Positions 44,794 through 53,125 of a stretch of 64,000 bases of DNA are shown one piece after another. This DNA is from Anaerolineae bacterium. GTDB lineage: Bacteria; Chloroflexota; Anaerolineae; B4-G1; SLSP01. Where the stretch lies: the NCBI GenBank assembly GCA_026645815.1, contig JAPKMR010000007.1:1-64000 (forward strand). Reading direction: 5' to 3'. The notes under the pieces are model-generated. The model had not been told where the DNA came from. It searched no databases and saw only the letters and a program-made list of their open reading frames with translations. Position numbers and translations under genes: made by a program. The stretch's first letter is position 1, and each line of letters starts with the position of its first letter.

Positions 44794-46474
44794 CCGTCCT
44801 CTCACCTCAAAGGACACCGGATTGTTGCTGCAGGCACTGAGAGAGCAGATGGGTACACAGGCTCCTGAGGCGCTGTCCCGTGGATTTAACCCGGATATGG
44901 TTCGCAGTATCAGTCGAAGTATTATGGACCTTCCCGTACTGCCCCATGAGAAGGTGAATTTAGCGCCGCTGTTGACATTGCTACAATCTACCGTTGCTGA
45001 CAGCAAATTGGGGCGTGTTAGCTTTCGTGCGGTGGGTACTGTACAGCATATCGGCAACGGTGTGGCGACGCTCTCTGGTTTGCCCAGTGCACGAACTGAT
45101 GAACTGGTCAACTTTCCGACGGGAGTGCAAGGGCTGATTCTAAATCTGGACCATGATCATGTAGATGTGATACTCTTGGGATCGGACAGTGGTATTGTTG
45201 GTGGAGACCTGGTTACAGCAAGCGGCAATCGCTTGCGGGTACCTGTAGGAGTGGGTCTTTTAGGGCGAATTGTCAACCCCTTGGGGCAGCCTTTGGATCA
45301 GCGTGGGATTCTGGATGTTGCCGAATACCGCTATCTTGAGCAACGTGCGCCTGGAATCGTGGAACGTGCGCCAATCTCCCAACCTTTGCAGACCGGGTTG
45401 AAGGTATTGGATGCCCTGGTGCCTATTGGCCGCGGGCAGCGGGAATTGATTGTGGGCGACCGCCAGACTGGCAAGACCTCAATCGCTGTAGATGCCATAC
45501 TCAATCAAATCGCTGATAGTAGCATCAGCTGTGTCTATGTCGCCATCGCACAGAAAAAATCCTCAACTTTGGAGGTCATTGAGTACCTCGCCCGTTCTGG
45601 AGCTTTGGCTTATACCACCGTGGTCATGTCCAGTCCCGATGACCCGCCCGCATTGCGTTATTTGGCGCCTTATGCCGGTTGCACTATGGCCGAAGGGTTG
45701 ATGCACAGTGGGCGTGATGTCCTTATCATCTACGATGACCTCACGAAACATGCGGACGCCTATCGTGAGCTCAGTCTCCTTTTGCGCCGTCCGCCCGGGA
45801 GAGAAGCTTATCCCGGCGATATTTTCTATCTGCATTCGCGGTTGCTAGAACGCGCTTGCCGTTTAAGTGAGGAGATGGGCGGGGGATCTTTGACAGCATT
45901 ACCCATAGTGGAGACGCAGCGCGGCAATCTCGCTGGCTACATTCCTACGAATTTGATCTCTATCACCGATGGTCAGATTGTTTTGGATGTTGAGCTCTTC
46001 AATCGAGGAATCAAACCCGCTGTGAATGCAGGACGTTCGGTATCGCGAGTGGGGGGGGCGGCGCAGACAAAAGCGATGCGCAAGCTGTCGGGACCCCTGC
46101 GGTTGGAACTTTCGCAATATGAAGAAGTTGCTCGTTTTGCGCGCATTGGTGCAGAGGTTGATGAAACTACCCGGCGTCAGATTCGCCGGGGCCAGCGTCT
46201 GCAACTTGCATTGACCCAGGCGGCCCATGAGCCGCTCTCGCTGGTGGAGCAAGTGATTGTATTGCTTGCGGCTACTGAAGGTTTTTTCGATGAGGTGCCT
46301 CTAGAAGATATGGTCGTTTTTGAGAAGGAGCTATTGTCTCGGATCAAGGCGGATCACCCGATTATGACCGCGCAAGTCAATCGAACAGGCGACCTGACTG
46401 ATGAAACCCGTGTTGCATTTCTTGACTCAATCAAATCGTTTGTTGCCCAGTGGGCTAAATCACATGCTATCTGA
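44786..46474 (+). CDS. atpA: N-type ATP synthase alpha subunit with N-terminal extension
   Basis: This is the non-catalytic nucleotide-binding subunit of F1. The 562-residue protein has the P-loop GDRQTGKTSIAVDA near 220, VYVAIAQKKS near 252, the Walker B LIIYDDLTKHADAYRELSLL region near 314, and the conserved SRVGGAAQTKAMRKLSGPLR block near 420. The beta-barrel domain begins near residue 77 (FRAVGTVQHIGNGVATLSGL), about 50 residues later than in standard alpha subunits. The extra N-terminal helix-rich part is unusual and faces the delta-binding end of the head. The ATG overlaps the end of atpF. Confidence 0.94.
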   Translation: MSDRPLTSKDTGLLLQALREQMGTQAPEALSRGFNPDMVRSISRSIMDLPVLPHEKVNLAPLLTLLQSTVADSKLGRVSFRAVGTVQHIGNGVATLSGLPSARTDELVNFPTGVQGLILNLDHDHVDVILLGSDSGIVGGDLVTASGNRLRVPVGVGLLGRIVNPLGQPLDQRGILDVAEYRYLEQRAPGIVERAPISQPLQTGLKVLDALVPIGRGQRELIVGDRQTGKTSIAVDAILNQIADSSISCVYVAIAQKKSSTLEVIEYLARSGALAYTTVVMSSPDDPPALRYLAPYAGCTMAEGLMHSGRDVLIIYDDLTKHADAYRELSLLLRRPPGREAYPGDIFYLHSRLLERACRLSEEMGGGSLTALPIVETQRGNLAGYIPTNLISITDGQIVLDVELFNRGIKPAVNAGRSVSRVGGAAQTKAMRKLSGPLRLELSQYEEVARFARIGAEVDETTRRQIRRGQRLQLALTQAAHEPLSLVEQVIVLLAATEGFFDEVPLEDMVVFEKELLSRIKADHPIMTAQVNRTGDLTDETRVAFLDSIKSFVAQWAKSHAI

Positions 46475-46513
46475 GCTCTTGCGCTTTTGGGTTCTAGAAA
46501 GGAATGACATGGC

Positions 46514-46834
46514 ATGAAGATGATCATGGCTATTGTCCCGCGTGATCAGACAGATCATCTTTTGGAGTGTCTGATCGCTGCTGGATTTACGGCTACATTT
46601 ACTGAGGGGCGTGGGGGGGTTTTGCGTCAGGCAGAGCACATGCTTTTTATTGCAGTTCCCCCAGAGGCAGTTGACACTGTACTGGAGATTATTCGTCGTA
46701 ATTGCCGTTCCCCTGTGGGCGTTGAATCCAATCTTGAGCGGAATTTCAGGGCTTTGGGTGTGCAGCCTGCCGCAACTGAAGTGGGTTGGGCGATGACCTT
46801 TGTGTGGGACCTTGAGCGTGTTGAGAATTACTGA
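46514..46834 (+). CDS. PII-like protein of the DarA/PstA (DUF970, c-di-AMP receptor) family inside the ATP synthase operon
   Basis: The 106-residue protein lines up without gaps over most of its length with B. subtilis DarA as I recall it. It shares MKxIxAIV at the start, GF..T....GG.L near 23-36, VLEIIRRNC near 57, and an EVGxAxxFV strand near the end. Such trimeric PII-like proteins bind c-di-AMP. Thr27 and the Gly-Gly pair are kept, but the positions of the ligand contacts Asn41 and Gly47 appear to be Glu and Ala. The ligand may therefore differ. It lies 39 bp after atpA and 8 bp before atpG, so it must be made with the enzyme. I know of no standard N-ATPase gene at this place. Confidence 0.8.
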   Translation: MKMIMAIVPRDQTDHLLECLIAAGFTATFTEGRGGVLRQAEHMLFIAVPPEAVDTVLEIIRRNCRSPVGVESNLERNFRALGVQPAATEVGWAMTFVWDLERVENY

Positions 46835-46842
46835 GGTTATCG

Positions 46843-47766
46843 GTGGCTGATGCTGAGCAGCTTCGGGGACGATTGGCGAATATTCGCACCGTACAACCTG
46901 TACTTCGGGCTCTGCGCACTATCTCTTTGGGGAGTTGGCAGGCAGCCCTCAACCGGCGGGGTGGGTTACAGCGTTATGTAACCCAGCTGCAGACCTTAAT
47001 TCCGCCAACTGTAGCCGCTATGGTTGAGCGCCAGTCGCCGGGGCGCTCTCGATTTTTCACCAGGCCAACGGAACCTATATCTGATGCCTCTGCCCTGGAA
47101 CAGTTAACTGTGTTGGCGATTGGAACCGAACGCGGATTGTGTGGCCGTTTTAATCAGGCCGTGCTTGCTGAGGTGCTTGCCTGTTTGCAAAAACAAAGGG
47201 AAGCTGGTGTGGCAGTCAATCTGATCGTGCTAGGTTCCAGACTTGCCAGATTGCTTTCGAGAAATGGTGTGAAACCTGACCGAACGATCGCATTATCTAC
47301 GTCTGCTTTGCCCTCCTTCTCCGACATTTCCGTTCTAACGCGCGATTGGCTTGATCGCTATGAGGCGTATACGCTGGATGCTGTAGACGTTATCTTCAAC
47401 GCTTATCGTGGGTTGGGACGTTATGAGACTACCACACGGCGTATCATCCCTCCAGAAATCGCGCCCGTAAGCCCGACGTCTAGCTCTCTCGTGGATTCGG
47501 TGCTCAATCCGTATATTGTTGAGACTGACCCGTGGTCGCTTTATGCTCGCGTGATAGAGCAAGAGACGATGGTCCGTTGTTATAGTCTATTGCTAGAATC
47601 TGCCACGGCTGAGCATTCTACACGCTATCAACTTATGGAGGGGGCGACACAGAATGCGGAGCGGCTACAGGAAGAATTGACGCTTGAATTGCAGGCATTG
47701 CGCCGGCAGGCGATCACCCGTGAGATGCAGGAATTGGCAGTGGGCGCGGGTTTGTTGCAGCGCTAG
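46843..47766 (+). CDS. atpG: N-type ATP synthase gamma subunit
   Basis: Gamma is the rotating shaft. The 307-residue protein has the N-terminal helix (LRGRLANIRTVQPVLRALRTIS), the Rossmann-like centre with GTERGLCGRFNQAV near 96, and the C-terminal helix AEHSTRYQLMEGATQNAERL near 256. The start is a GTG 8 bp after the PII-like gene, with GAGG upstream. It closes the operon and is followed by a strong bidirectional terminator. Confidence 0.93.
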   Translation: MADAEQLRGRLANIRTVQPVLRALRTISLGSWQAALNRRGGLQRYVTQLQTLIPPTVAAMVERQSPGRSRFFTRPTEPISDASALEQLTVLAIGTERGLCGRFNQAVLAEVLACLQKQREAGVAVNLIVLGSRLARLLSRNGVKPDRTIALSTSALPSFSDISVLTRDWLDRYEAYTLDAVDVIFNAYRGLGRYETTTRRIIPPEIAPVSPTSSSLVDSVLNPYIVETDPWSLYARVIEQETMVRCYSLLLESATAEHSTRYQLMEGATQNAERLQEELTLELQALRRQAITREMQELAVGAGLLQR

Positions 47767-47784
47767 TCTCAAACTGATCCATGA

Positions 47785-47823
47785 AAAAGGCACGGGGTCT
47801 CGAAAAGAGACTCCGTGCCTTTT
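47785..47823. terminator. Bidirectional intrinsic terminator
   Basis: Positions 47785-47801 pair with 47807-47823 (17 bp, one G-T pair, loop GAAAA), with A-run and T-run ends. It serves atpG on the plus strand and the aldo/keto reductase on the minus strand. Confidence 0.9.
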
Positions 47824-47837
47824 GAGGTCAGTATCTG

Positions 47838-48815
47838 CTATGCGGGCCAGATTTTTCGACCGCCCCCGATGGGGACGATAGCATCAATGGTTGCCAGTTC
47901 TGCTGCGCCCAATGGCGGCAGCAGCCCGGCGCGCAGGTTAGCTTCCATTTGTGCCACATTTTTGATGCCGGGAATCACTGTGGTCACCGCAGGATGCGCC
48001 AGCGTGAATTGAAGCGCCAGCTCCGCCAGCGTACGTTCTTGCGCTAACGGGCGCAGGGCTTCCACTTTCCCTAAGTCGTCCAGGAACGTTTGGTATTCCT
48101 CAGGGTTTTCATGCCAGCGTGCGCGGAAATCTCCCGCACCAAAACGCGTGTGAGAGGTGAATTTGCCGGTGAGGATTCCCATAGCAAGCGCGCCTCGCAC
48201 AATCACGCCGATATCGTGCGTCTGGCAATAGGGCAGGATGTCTTTTTCAGAAGTGCGATTGAGGATACTGTAATCAATTTGGAGTGTAGCGCAGTTGCCA
48301 TCGGCAGCGAAGGCTTGCAGATACTCGTAGTCGCTTGTGCTCACGCCGTAGGCGCGCACTTTGCCATCCTGTTGTAGGCGGTAAAAGCCTTCCAGGAAGA
48401 TTTCCATTGTGGGATCGCGAAAATCAATGTGGCTCTGGATGATGTCCACGTAGTCTGTATTGAGGCGGCGCAGGTTACTCTCGACCCCTGCGATGAGGCT
48501 ATCAACTGTGGTGTAGGCGCTTTGCCCTCGTTCTCCATCAAAGCCAATCCAACCGATCTTCGTGGCCACAATGAATTTCTCTCTGCGTCCTTGCATGGCT
48601 CGTCCGAGCAATATCTCACTGTGCCCATTACCGTATACATCAGCAGTATCGAAAAAGTTGATTTTGGCTTCGAGGGCATAATCTACAGCAGCTAGTATTT
48701 GAGCATCATCTGTGGGACCCCACTCACTACCGCCAGCTGCCCATAGCCCCATGCCGACCTCGCTCACGAACAGGTCGCTTTTTCCAAGGCGACGGTATTT
48801 CAATTCACTCAACAT
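47838..48815 (-). CDS. Aldo/keto reductase
   Basis: The 325-residue NADPH-dependent reductase has the tetrad Asp/Tyr in FDTADVYGNGHSE near 50-55, Lys in VATKIGW near 84, and His in IIQSHIDF near 122. The coenzyme-binding IPGIKNVAQMEANL near the C-terminus is complete. The ATG follows AAAGGAG inside the last codons of murI, an 11-bp overlap, so translation is probably coupled. It is not a close duplicate of the reductase at 23.9 kb: the C-terminal halves differ. Confidence 0.9.
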   Translation of the reverse strand: MLSELKYRRLGKSDLFVSEVGMGLWAAGGSEWGPTDDAQILAAVDYALEAKINFFDTADVYGNGHSEILLGRAMQGRREKFIVATKIGWIGFDGERGQSAYTTVDSLIAGVESNLRRLNTDYVDIIQSHIDFRDPTMEIFLEGFYRLQQDGKVRAYGVSTSDYEYLQAFAADGNCATLQIDYSILNRTSEKDILPYCQTHDIGVIVRGALAMGILTGKFTSHTRFGAGDFRARWHENPEEYQTFLDDLGKVEALRPLAQERTLAELALQFTLAHPAVTTVIPGIKNVAQMEANLRAGLLPPLGAAELATIDAIVPIGGGRKIWPA

Positions 48816-49674
48816 CGTTTTCTCCTTTGATGGTCTGAAGGTCATTTCCGCGCCAGACTACAGGTTGGATGGTTCCTTCGAAGCCAACCAACCGGTGTGC
48901 CAGACCTCTCAATACCTCGGGTGAGCCTGAGGTAAAGAAGGTGTGTTTTGTGCCAACATTTGCCGGGGCACATAAACTCTGATGTTCTAATACCCGCGCG
49001 GTTTGCCGTGCTACTGCTGGTGCTGGATCAACCAGGGTGACGTTTGGGCCAGTGATGCGGATAATGGTCTCTGCAAGAAAAGGGTAGTGTGTGCATCCCA
49101 GCACCAGATGGTCCGCGCCAGCTTGCAACAGCGGATTGAGGCATTCGCGCAGCGTTGCCTCGGTTTCTGGTGTGTCCAATTCCCCGCGCTCTACTAGATC
49201 TACCAGCCCAGGGCAAAATTGCGTTTCTAGTCGAACGCCGGTGGCAAAACGTTCCACCAAGCTGTGGAAGAGTTCGCCCTGAAAGGTGGCTTGCGTCGCA
49301 ATGACGGCAATCACGCCACTTTGGGTATTTTCTGCCGCAGGTTTGACTGCCGGTTCCATGCCCACAAATGCCAGGCCCGGGAAAGAGTCGCGCAGGGTGC
49401 GGAGAGCTGCCCCGGAGGCAGTATTACACGCGACTACAATAATCTTGGCGCCTTGAGCCAGGAGAAACCGCGTAATGCCCTTTGCGTATTCGCGCACCTC
49501 CGCCAGCGAGCGTATGCCATAGGGAACGTGTCCCTGGTCGGCAACGTAGAGCGTGCTTTCGTGGGGGAGTTGTCTGGCAATCTCCCTCCACACGGAAAGC
49601 CCCCCGACACCAGAATCGAAGATGCCGATGGGACTTTCCGGGCTGAGGTTGAAGGGTAATCTTGCTTCTGTCAT
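48805..49674 (-). CDS. murI: Glutamate racemase
   Basis: MurI makes D-glutamate for peptidoglycan. The 289-residue protein has the family start IGIFDSGVGGLSVWREI near 17, the first catalytic cysteine in VVACNTASGAAL near 82, and the second in LVLGCTHYPFL near 196. The E..GC pattern and length are normal. It follows the secreted peptidase gene by 11 bp and overlaps the next gene. It supports a peptidoglycan wall in this organism. Confidence 0.94.
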   Translation of the reverse strand: MTEARLPFNLSPESPIGIFDSGVGGLSVWREIARQLPHESTLYVADQGHVPYGIRSLAEVREYAKGITRFLLAQGAKIIVVACNTASGAALRTLRDSFPGLAFVGMEPAVKPAAENTQSGVIAVIATQATFQGELFHSLVERFATGVRLETQFCPGLVDLVERGELDTPETEATLRECLNPLLQAGADHLVLGCTHYPFLAETIIRITGPNVTLVDPAPAVARQTARVLEHQSLCAPANVGTKHTFFTSGSPEVLRGLAHRLVGFEGTIQPVVWRGNDLQTIKGENDVE

Positions 49675-49685
49675 CCAGACGCGGT

Positions 49686-51791
49686 TTAGTCCGAGCTAGT
49701 TAGGGAGATTTGATAGGGCGCAAGTTCTGTTGTCACGGGCGCTAGTGCTGATATCGCCAAAACGACCCGATCATTTGCGCTGCTGAGTGGCAACTCCCAT
49801 TGACCAGTGCTGGTATCCCAACGCACCAGGGGTGTTACCGTAATGCCATCACGTCCAAAGGTTACTGCCTGCAGCAGCCATTCCTGGGGCAAGACATTTG
49901 CATGTCGCACGAAACCTTCGGCGATCCACTCCGAGTCCTCAGATTCCGCGTCGTCCATAAATTGCTCGACGCCATTGACCATCAGGCGGATGTCATCGAG
50001 GGCAAATCCCGATTGATTTACTGCAGCATCGGTAATGTATTCGAAGCGTACGGCGATAGTTTTGCCCGCATAAGCGGAAAGATCAATGGCGCGTTCAACC
50101 CAACCGTTGCTTTTCCCGGTTAGACCGCATCCGTAATTATTCCCATTGGGGTTGCTGCGCGTGCAGCGCAAGCTCGGATCCTCCACCAGATGCCATTGAA
50201 TTGCAGGCGAGCTCAGGTCTTCGGGAAGACTGCCATCTGCGGTGTAGCCTACCGCCACATAAGCATAATCCCATTCATCTTCAATGTGATACCAGGCCTG
50301 GAACGATAGTTCGGCGGTGCGCGCCTCACTCAGATTCAGAATCCGGGTCAATCTGGTGTCTGATTCATCTTCGCGGTTGGACCACCAGAGATACTTCCCA
50401 CTGTAAGCATCGGTATCGAGCAGCTTCACCTGCGTTGTGCCGGTAAAATTGATCACTATGGGTTGGTCGCCATTGATTTCGACATAATCTACGCCATATT
50501 GGCTGACCGTGCCGTTGATGGAAACCGGGGCGCCTCTAAAGGTCACTGTGTCGCTGGTATCAGGAGTGATAGGATTGATCTGGCTATAGCCATAACGCCC
50601 ATCCTCCAATTCGGTGTCGTCCAGCAGGTTAGCTACTGTCCAATCAGCGAACAGGTCTTTGTGGTCCAGGTTTAGACCCAGATTGTCCTGCAATACCAGG
50701 TCCACGCTTTCCATGCCATTTTGGGTGTGACCGACTAACGCCTTGGTTGCTTCTTCCCCGAAACGGTCCAGGAAGTACTCCATGAACAGATAAGCGGCGC
50801 CATAGTGCGGTGAGGTGTCATCTTCCTCAGGCCACGTGGTGAGCTGTGTGTCCGGTTGCACCATATAGGCATAGTCGCTACCGCCGACATCGTAAACCCC
50901 GCTGCGCCGATACGATCGTTCATTGAGCGCCATCGCCATTTCAGAACAACCCTCGTTGAGCCAGGTGCTCTCGTTGCGATCGCGATACCAGTGAATCATA
51001 TGCTGGAATTCGTGCGCCAATACACCGTTGTAGAAAGCATCATTAACATTCACGTTCTCCAAATTGATGTAGAACATCTCCATCTGGTTGGAATCCGGGC
51101 GCACGGCTTGTACATATTGGTCGGTGCTGGAGAAATATCCCGCGATGTTGTATCCCAAGCCATTCGCATGAAGGATATTCAGGTGGGGATCGCCGTCAAT
51201 GCCAGGGTTAGGTTCGCCGCCGTAGAATTCGCGGTTGGTTGGGTAAGTATGGGTTTCGAAGAGCTCGGCAGCTTCTTCAATCTCCTTACGATTGAAACGT
51301 GCGTCTTTCTCAACCCACATGTACACATGATCGGTTTTGTACGCCAGCACTGCGGTAATCTCGAATTGTTGTTCGGTATCGAGGTTGTGAGCATTGAAGG
51401 TGCGTTCTGTTCCCACAGGATAATCAGGATTTGTAGTGCTGGCGACACGAGAGGTTTCCGCCGGCACCCCCAGGTATAGAACGCCAAGTTCGTGCATGTC
51501 AGAAACTGGGATCTCGCTTTCCAAAATGGCGTTCAGCGTCTCCAGCGCTTCATTGGGCAGCGGTTCCACCACGATGGGCGTTTGGGGAAGTGGTTCGGGT
51601 GTGATTCTCCCATCAAGGCCTGGTTCAAGCGTTGGCCATTCGATTTCGGGCCCATCTACCGGGTTGGTGCTGCCTTCTAGTGTTGCCCACCACAATACGC
51701 CACCAACACAACAGCAACACGTGCATAGCAGTACCAGAACCAATATGGCAATGATGGCATACAGCAGCCGACGGTCCTGTTTCTCGTTCAT
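49686..51791 (-). CDS. Membrane-anchored HExxH metallopeptidase, immune-inhibitor-A-like
   Basis: The 701-residue protein has one N-terminal membrane helix (10-33) that carries an unusual CTCCCC run, then a Pro-rich linker. A zinc-peptidase domain follows, with HEFQHMIHW near 264-272 and a downstream glutamate in WLNEGCSEMAMAL. After about 420 comes a beta-rich region with a MAM/immune-inhibitor-like sandwich (SAYAGKTIAVRFEYITD near 575). Such proteases act outside the cell. AAAGGA precedes the ATG, and a promoter is visible. It heads an operon with murI and a reductase, an odd pairing. Confidence 0.85.
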   Translation of the reverse strand: MNEKQDRRLLYAIIAILVLVLLCTCCCCVGGVLWWATLEGSTNPVDGPEIEWPTLEPGLDGRITPEPLPQTPIVVEPLPNEALETLNAILESEIPVSDMHELGVLYLGVPAETSRVASTTNPDYPVGTERTFNAHNLDTEQQFEITAVLAYKTDHVYMWVEKDARFNRKEIEEAAELFETHTYPTNREFYGGEPNPGIDGDPHLNILHANGLGYNIAGYFSSTDQYVQAVRPDSNQMEMFYINLENVNVNDAFYNGVLAHEFQHMIHWYRDRNESTWLNEGCSEMAMALNERSYRRSGVYDVGGSDYAYMVQPDTQLTTWPEEDDTSPHYGAAYLFMEYFLDRFGEEATKALVGHTQNGMESVDLVLQDNLGLNLDHKDLFADWTVANLLDDTELEDGRYGYSQINPITPDTSDTVTFRGAPVSINGTVSQYGVDYVEINGDQPIVINFTGTTQVKLLDTDAYSGKYLWWSNREDESDTRLTRILNLSEARTAELSFQAWYHIEDEWDYAYVAVGYTADGSLPEDLSSPAIQWHLVEDPSLRCTRSNPNGNNYGCGLTGKSNGWVERAIDLSAYAGKTIAVRFEYITDAAVNQSGFALDDIRLMVNGVEQFMDDAESEDSEWIAEGFVRHANVLPQEWLLQAVTFGRDGITVTPLVRWDTSTGQWELPLSSANDRVVLAISALAPVTTELAPYQISLTSSD

Positions 51792-51829
51792 GTACGGATC
51801 CTTTCGATATGTTCTCTGAACCTGAACTC

Positions 51830-51857
51830 ATTATAGGCGAGCATTTCAGGAAAGCAA
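51830..51857 (-). promoter_or_regulatory. Promoter of the peptidase-murI operon
   Basis: On the minus strand TTGCTT (51852-51857), a 16-nt spacer and TATAAT (51830-51835) would give a leader of about 30 nt. Confidence 0.5.
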
Positions 51858-51871
51858 TTCAGTGGGGTATA

Positions 51872-52028
51872 GGGCATTCGTAGCAGGTGAAAGGGCTTCT
51901 GCGTCCCCTATGAGGCTTGCAGTGCAAATCAGTTGCTTCGCCAACCCCGGGCGAATGCCTTGCTCGCGCTTCAGCGGCATTGTGCGAGGCGTAGCGTGAT
52001 TTCGGTCAGCGACCTGCTACGAATGCCC
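51872..52028. mobile_element. MITE-like 157-bp element with perfect 17-bp terminal inverted repeats
   Basis: GGGCATTCGTAGCAGGT (51872-51888) returns as its exact reverse complement at 52012-52028. The interior has further inverted repeats, such as TTCGCC/GGCGAA and GAATGCC/GGCATT, and no open frame of use. No clear target-site duplication is visible. It could be a small non-autonomous element or a structured RNA element. It fills most of the 327-bp gap between divergent genes. Confidence 0.5.
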
Positions 52029-52042
52029 ATTTTTGTTTCGAA

Positions 52043-52085
52043 TTGACCTCAAGTCGAAAGCTTTTATACTGGATGCAGTATAAAA
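52043..52085 (+). promoter_or_regulatory. Glutaredoxin promoter with 10-bp perfect operator palindrome
   Basis: TTGACC (52043-52048), a 16-nt spacer and TATACT (52065-52070) form the promoter. TTTTATACTG (52062-52071), a 4-nt spacer and CAGTATAAAA (52076-52085) form a perfect palindrome over the -10 box and start site. Confidence 0.6.
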
Positions 52086-52118
52086 CGTTCCAGGGTTCTT
52101 TCTTGAGGAGGTGTGATG

Positions 52119-52370
52119 ATGGTTACACGATCCTGGCCTCGAGTGATTGTCTTCTCTACACCCACCTGTCCCTATTGCCAGGCAGCCAAGAAATACTTGC
52201 AGCAGCGTGGCGTGCCCTTTGAGGATGAGGACGTCTCCCGGAATATCATTGCTGCGCAGTACATGGTGCAGCGCAGTGGGCAGCAAGGAGTACCAGTTAT
52301 CCAGGTAGGTGGAGAGATTGTTATCGGTTTTGACCGCGCCCGGTTGGATGCGCTGCTGGGATTGAAGTGA
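52119..52370 (+). CDS. Glutaredoxin family protein
   Basis: The 83-residue protein is a small dithiol glutaredoxin: FSTPTCPYCQAAKKYL holds the CPYC redox centre near residue 17, and the GVPVIQVGGEIVIGFD stretch with the cis-proline follows near 57. It reduces disulfides or mixed disulfides in the cytoplasm. It resembles the NrdH/YruB-like type. The third in-frame start (ATG at 52119) is chosen for its spacing from GAGGAGG. The promoter overlaps a perfect palindrome, so control by a repressor is likely. Confidence 0.9.
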   Translation: MVTRSWPRVIVFSTPTCPYCQAAKKYLQQRGVPFEDEDVSRNIIAAQYMVQRSGQQGVPVIQVGGEIVIGFDRARLDALLGLK

Positions 52371-52378
52371 GTGTGCGT

Positions 52379-52406
52379 TCGACAGACCCGCGAAATGCGT
52401 TATAAT
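52379..52406 (+). promoter_or_regulatory. Promoter of the DUF4446 gene
   Basis: TCGACA (52379-52384), a 16-nt spacer and TATAAT (52401-52406) lie upstream of the ATG at 52494, giving a leader of about 80 nt. Confidence 0.5.
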
Positions 52407-52493
52407 TCCGCGCGTAGTCTATTCTGCAATCTCGGTTGGTTATAGATTGCAATAAACGAATCCGCGCGGTATGGATCTTGACGAGGAGATTCC

Positions 52494-52976
52494 ATGGAAA
52501 GTGTTTTGATTCCCTGGGTGATTGCTTCGACGCTGCTGCTGTTTGTGGCAGCCTATTGGATTTACACATTGGAGAAGCGCTTTAACGGCTTGGAGAAACA
52601 GTACAAGCGTTTATTGACCCTCTCTGAAAGCAGTGACCAGGCCACGTTGGCAGATTTTCTTCACCGACTCGAGGAACACGACACCCGTATACAGACAGCT
52701 GAGGGCGCACTTTCGCAAATACAGGGCATTCTGCCGCATACAATTCAGGGCTATGGTGTGCAACGTTATCAGGGATTCGCCAACGTTGGCGGTGATCAGA
52801 GTTTCTCCATCGCTCTGGTAGATGGTCGTGGCAGTGGCTTTCTGTTATCTGGCCTGCATGGGCGGGATGAGACTCGCGTATATGCCAAACCGCTGGTACA
52901 ATGGCGCGCCTCCTACACGCTGGGCGCCGAGGAGCAGGCGGTCCTGGCTCTTGCTCGTAAGATGACTGAGGCTTAA
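52494..52976 (+). CDS. DUF4446 protein (membrane-anchored, coiled-coil)
   Basis: The 160-residue protein has one N-terminal membrane helix (6-26), a coiled coil of about 45 residues, and then a compact domain. The domain's VQRYQGFANVGGDQSFSIA and GLHGRDETRVYAKP segments identify DUF4446. The family's function is unknown. The membrane anchor and coiled coil suggest a structural or adaptor role. GAGGAG precedes the ATG. The bactofilin gene follows 149 bp later with its own promoter. Confidence 0.85.
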   Translation: MESVLIPWVIASTLLLFVAAYWIYTLEKRFNGLEKQYKRLLTLSESSDQATLADFLHRLEEHDTRIQTAEGALSQIQGILPHTIQGYGVQRYQGFANVGGDQSFSIALVDGRGSGFLLSGLHGRDETRVYAKPLVQWRASYTLGAEEQAVLALARKMTEA

Positions 52977-53011
52977 GAAGTTTCTGTACGATGAGAATCT
53001 GAACAGTAACC

Positions 53012-53052
53012 TCAAAACGGGTTTTGACATTTTCCGCAAGTGTAAGTATGAT
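53012..53052 (+). promoter_or_regulatory. Bactofilin promoter with palindrome over the -35 box
   Basis: TTGACA (53024-53029), a 17-nt spacer and TATGAT (53047-53052) form a strong promoter. TCAAAAC (53012-53018), GG and GTTTTGA (53021-53027) form a 7-bp palindrome that overlaps the -35 box. Confidence 0.55.
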
Positions 53053-53125
53053 GGGGTGTAGTTTGCGCAGCAGTTGCTGTGCGTAGTATGTCTAAATCGA
53101 GTTAGCATTTATCAGGAGGATTTCC

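Noticed and set aside
52990..53030. Possible third copy of the 67-bp repeat before the bactofilin gene
   Set aside because: It shares TCAAAACGGG and GAGAATCT-like strings, but in the wrong order and without the rest of the element.
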